DNA of 64,000 bases, from the NCBI GenBank assembly GCA_900552135.1, contig URYN01000002.1:107852-171851 (forward strand). Direction: 5' to 3'. The first letter of the stretch is position 1. The number at the start of each line of letters is the position of its first letter. This document shows, one piece after another, positions 62,813 to 64,000 of this stretch. The notes below the pieces were generated by a model that ran no database searches, was not told the DNA's origin, and saw nothing but the letters and a program-made list of their open reading frames with translations. Made by a program: the position numbers and the translations under genes. This DNA is from an uncultured Clostridium sp. (GTDB lineage: Bacteria; Bacillota; Clostridia; TANB77; CAG-508).

Positions 62813-62936
62813 ATACCTATTTGTAGGTTTACATGGTCTTATCTTTTTATATAAGAATCCAAACCTAAGCTAAATGCTTAATGTTAATCAATACTTTTAG
62901 TAAATACTCCAAGCATCGTAGCCGCTTGGATTTTTG
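62813..62936 (+). ncRNA. Structured leader RNA ending in an intrinsic terminator (attenuator-like)
   Basis: AGGTTT (62825-62830) pairs with AAACCT (62861-62866), enclosing TCTTAT/ATAAGA; TAAGC/GCTTA form a second hairpin (62866-62880); TCCAAGC and GCTTGGA (62908-62930) form a third, followed directly by TTTTTG. A fourth hairpin, GAATCC/GGATTC (62941-62964), lies beyond. GAATCC also occurs at 62855, so the GGATTC of the fourth could pair elsewhere. This looks like a short terminated RNA or an attenuated leader. It does not match a riboswitch class I know. Confidence 0.55.
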
Positions 62937-63017
62937 TATAGAATCCTCCACCTATGTTGGATTCCTAAAAATATTGATACATTGCAAATAGAGATTGATA
63001 GAAAGGAAACCGACATT

Positions 63018-63083
63018 ATGAAAGATTTTGAATACGGTGGACGGAAGCCCTGGTTGCTAGATAAGGCAAATGGGGGAACTTAA
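63018..63083 (+). CDS. Possible 21-residue peptide containing an in-frame CGG codon
   Basis: ATG with AAAGGAAA upstream reads M-K-D-F-E-Y-G-G-R-K-P-W-L-L-D-K-A-N-G-G-T and stops at TAA; the Arg codon is CGG (63042-63044). If that CGG provoked a +1 shift the product would end soon after, as G-S-P-G-C. A hairpin (63073-63092) overlaps the end. Whether this small ORF is translated cannot be told from the sequence. Confidence 0.35.
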   Translation: MKDFEYGGRKPWLLDKANGGT

Positions 63084-63092
63084 TTGTTCCCC
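63073..63092 (+). terminator. Hairpin at the end of the small ORF
   Basis: GGGGAAC and GTTCCCC form a seven-base-pair stem around a six-base loop, followed by ACCTATTTTAAAATTTTT; the T-tract is spaced away, so termination is uncertain. Confidence 0.4.
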
Positions 63093-63120
63093 ACCTATTT
63101 TAAAATTTTTCCTTTTGTGG

Positions 63121-63240
63121 TATAATATATTTGATAATTATTTTAAACTTGCTACGAAAGTTTAAATAATTATATAGTTTTAAGAGAAATCTTAAAGCAG
63201 AAAAGCATGGTAATTTGTCGGATTCCCCATGCTTTTTCTT
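63121..63240 (+). ncRNA. Small structured RNA with terminator
   Basis: A TATAAT (63121-63126) with a weak -35 is followed by AAACTT/AAGTTT (hairpin near 63145-63172), CTTTAAG-like inverted repeats (near 63178-63196) and AAAGCATGG/CCATGCTTT (63202-63235) ending TTTCTTTTTG. No ORF is present. It looks like a small regulatory RNA of the element; no known class was recognised. Confidence 0.5.
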
Positions 63241-63465
63241 TTTGTTTAATATATTGTAATTATGTGCAGAATTTGCACATTTTTTACTTTTTAGATAATT
63301 TTACAATAAAAACTTTATAAAATTTATTAATTTTTATTTTTCAACCTCTATAAATGTTCAATCTATGCACACTTTTGCACTTATTTTGCACATTTTATAT
63401 TTTTGAATTGTTTACATAAATTAAGTATAATTGAATTAGTTTTAAAGGAAAGGTTGGAAAGAGTA

Positions 63466-63828
63466 ATGGAGACTAGAGATCATAAAATTAGTCCAAGTGA
63501 AGTTTTACAAATTACAAATATACTTCGTTCTTTAGGTTTAAATACTTCATATATTGGAACAAAATTAATTAACAAATCCATTCAATATACTATAAAAAAC
63601 GATATTGAGTTCATTACTCTTGAAAAGATTTATTTATATTTACATTGTGAATATGGTTTTAACATTCATTCTATACGAAACAATATTAATTATGCTTTAT
63701 CTAATAGGAATAAGAATCTATCTGTAAAAAATTTTGAAAAAGTTTTTGGATATGAATATTATGAGAGAAATTTTGAGCCTAAACTTTTTATTGAAGAAGT
63801 TAGTAATCTAATAAAAAGATTCTCTTAA
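63466..63828 (+). CDS. Stand-alone Spo0A C-terminal-like DNA-binding protein
   Basis: 120 residues. The segment I-L-R-S-L-G-L-N-T-S-Y-I-G-T-K-L-I-N-K-S-I through Y-L-H-C-E-Y-G-F-N-I-H-S-I-R-N-N-I-N-Y-A matches the layout of the Spo0A effector domain (helix, turn, then R-V-E-R-A-I-R-H-A-type recognition helix), without a receiver domain. It may act as a transcriptional regulator of the element or mimic Spo0A sites in the host. GGAAAG lies before the ATG at 63466; the frame is open to 63403. It uses a CGA Arg codon but no CGG. A terminator follows. Confidence 0.7.
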   Translation: METRDHKISPSEVLQITNILRSLGLNTSYIGTKLINKSIQYTIKNDIEFITLEKIYLYLHCEYGFNIHSIRNNINYALSNRNKNLSVKNFEKVFGYEYYERNFEPKLFIEEVSNLIKRFS

Positions 63829-63838
63829 TTGTAAAGTA

Positions 63839-63875
63839 AAAATACAGTCAAAAGATATCAATGACTGTATTTTTG
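63839..63875 (+). terminator. Intrinsic terminator after the Spo0A-C-like gene
   Basis: AAAATACAGTCA and TGACTGTATTTT (63839-63873) form a 12-bp stem with a TTTTG tail; it can serve both strands. Confidence 0.85.
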
Positions 63876-63925
63876 AAGTATTTCTATTTTTATCAATCTC
63901 GTTCTTACTATTAAATTGTAATTTT

Positions 63926-64000
63926 TTACTTACTTAAAATCTTTCTTTGCCAACTTTTCTTGTTACATTTTGGACATTTCATATATCGTGTAGTTCCAGA
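63926..64000 (-). CDS. C-terminal end of a zinc-ribbon protein (cut by window edge)
   Basis: The last 24 residues are readable: S-G-T-T-R-Y-M-K-C-P-K-C-N-K-K-S-W-Q-R-K-I-L-S-K, stop. C-P-K-C is half of a zinc ribbon, and the rest of the protein is outside the window. Function cannot be told. It is convergent with the Spo0A-C-like gene. Confidence 0.6.
   Translation of the reverse strand, partial: SGTTRYMKCPKCNKKSWQRKILSK

Larger units (their letters stand above)
57483..64000. mobile_element. Integrative element next to the initiator tRNA gene (right end outside the window)
   Basis: Everything from the tRNA to the window end belongs to an integrative conjugative or mobilisable element: tyrosine integrase, small excisionase-like HTH protein, an MPN/RadC-like protein, small proteins seen on such elements, an XRE-type repressor with divergent promoter and operator-like palindromes, and a Spo0A-C-like protein. 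The tRNA is intact. I could not find a direct repeat of its 3' end in the window, so the attachment sites are not defined, and no conjugation genes are visible. Confidence 0.65.

Overview
The window is strongly AT-rich DNA from an anaerobic, spore-lineage member of the Firmicutes, most likely an uncultivated gut-type Clostridia. The pointers are CwlD, RicT, a Spo0A C-terminal domain protein, a four-subunit pyruvate:ferredoxin oxidoreductase, the anaerobic ribonucleotide reductase pair NrdD/NrdG, frequent TTG and GTG starts, and clear intrinsic terminators. Genus and species cannot be told from the sequence alone.

Layout. 1-5.2 kb (minus strand) holds the N-terminal part of AddB, an OGG1-type DNA glycosylase, a YitT membrane protein and an Elp3-like radical SAM protein. 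5.4-6.4 kb holds rnc and acpP. An HD-GYP protein follows on the plus strand, then a MazF/EndoA toxin gene, dusB, rodA, minE and minD, and a prepilin-like protein with a formylglycine-generating-enzyme (FGE) fold. 13.7-17.8 kb (plus strand) holds a zinc-ribbon protein, porGDAB with a consensus promoter, and a ferredoxin. 17.9-24.1 kb (minus) holds ricT, holB, lepB, a WalK/WalR-like two-component pair and an unknown membrane-anchored protein. 24.3-34.2 kb holds a 2813-residue cyclic-glucan-synthase-like enzyme, a small membrane protein and cwlD. 34.4-41.8 kb is rpoC and rpoB; 42.4-45.5 kb is nrdG and nrdD; 46.2-56.8 kb is two giant surface proteins. An initiator tRNA-Met at 57.4 kb is followed by the left part of an integrative element that runs off the window end.

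The most striking observation concerns the codon CGG. I checked by hand every CCG (minus genes) and CGG (plus genes) trinucleotide in the roughly 19,000 codons of recognisable chromosomal and element genes. None is an in-frame CGG except two, and both lie exactly where a gene changes frame by +1: codon 158 of the YitT gene (3611-3613) and codon 22 of the MazF gene (7851-7853). In each case, skipping the C and reading the following GGN glycine codon restores the conserved family motif (A-S-T-G-G-S-D and S-E-Q-G-G-I-R-P). The other five arginine codons are used normally. This fits CGG being an unassigned or barely decoded codon at which ribosomes shift +1. Two chance insertions or systematic sequencing errors remain the alternatives. 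One further in-frame CGG lies in a possible 21-residue peptide of the mobile element.

Other points of interest: a 23-bp GC-rich repeat placed identically after porB and nrdD; an attenuator-like hairpin in the rpoB leader, with rpoB detached from rplJL; structured RNAs with intrinsic terminators in the mobile element; a MinE with a long charged tail; and a cysteine-rich tail on NrdD.
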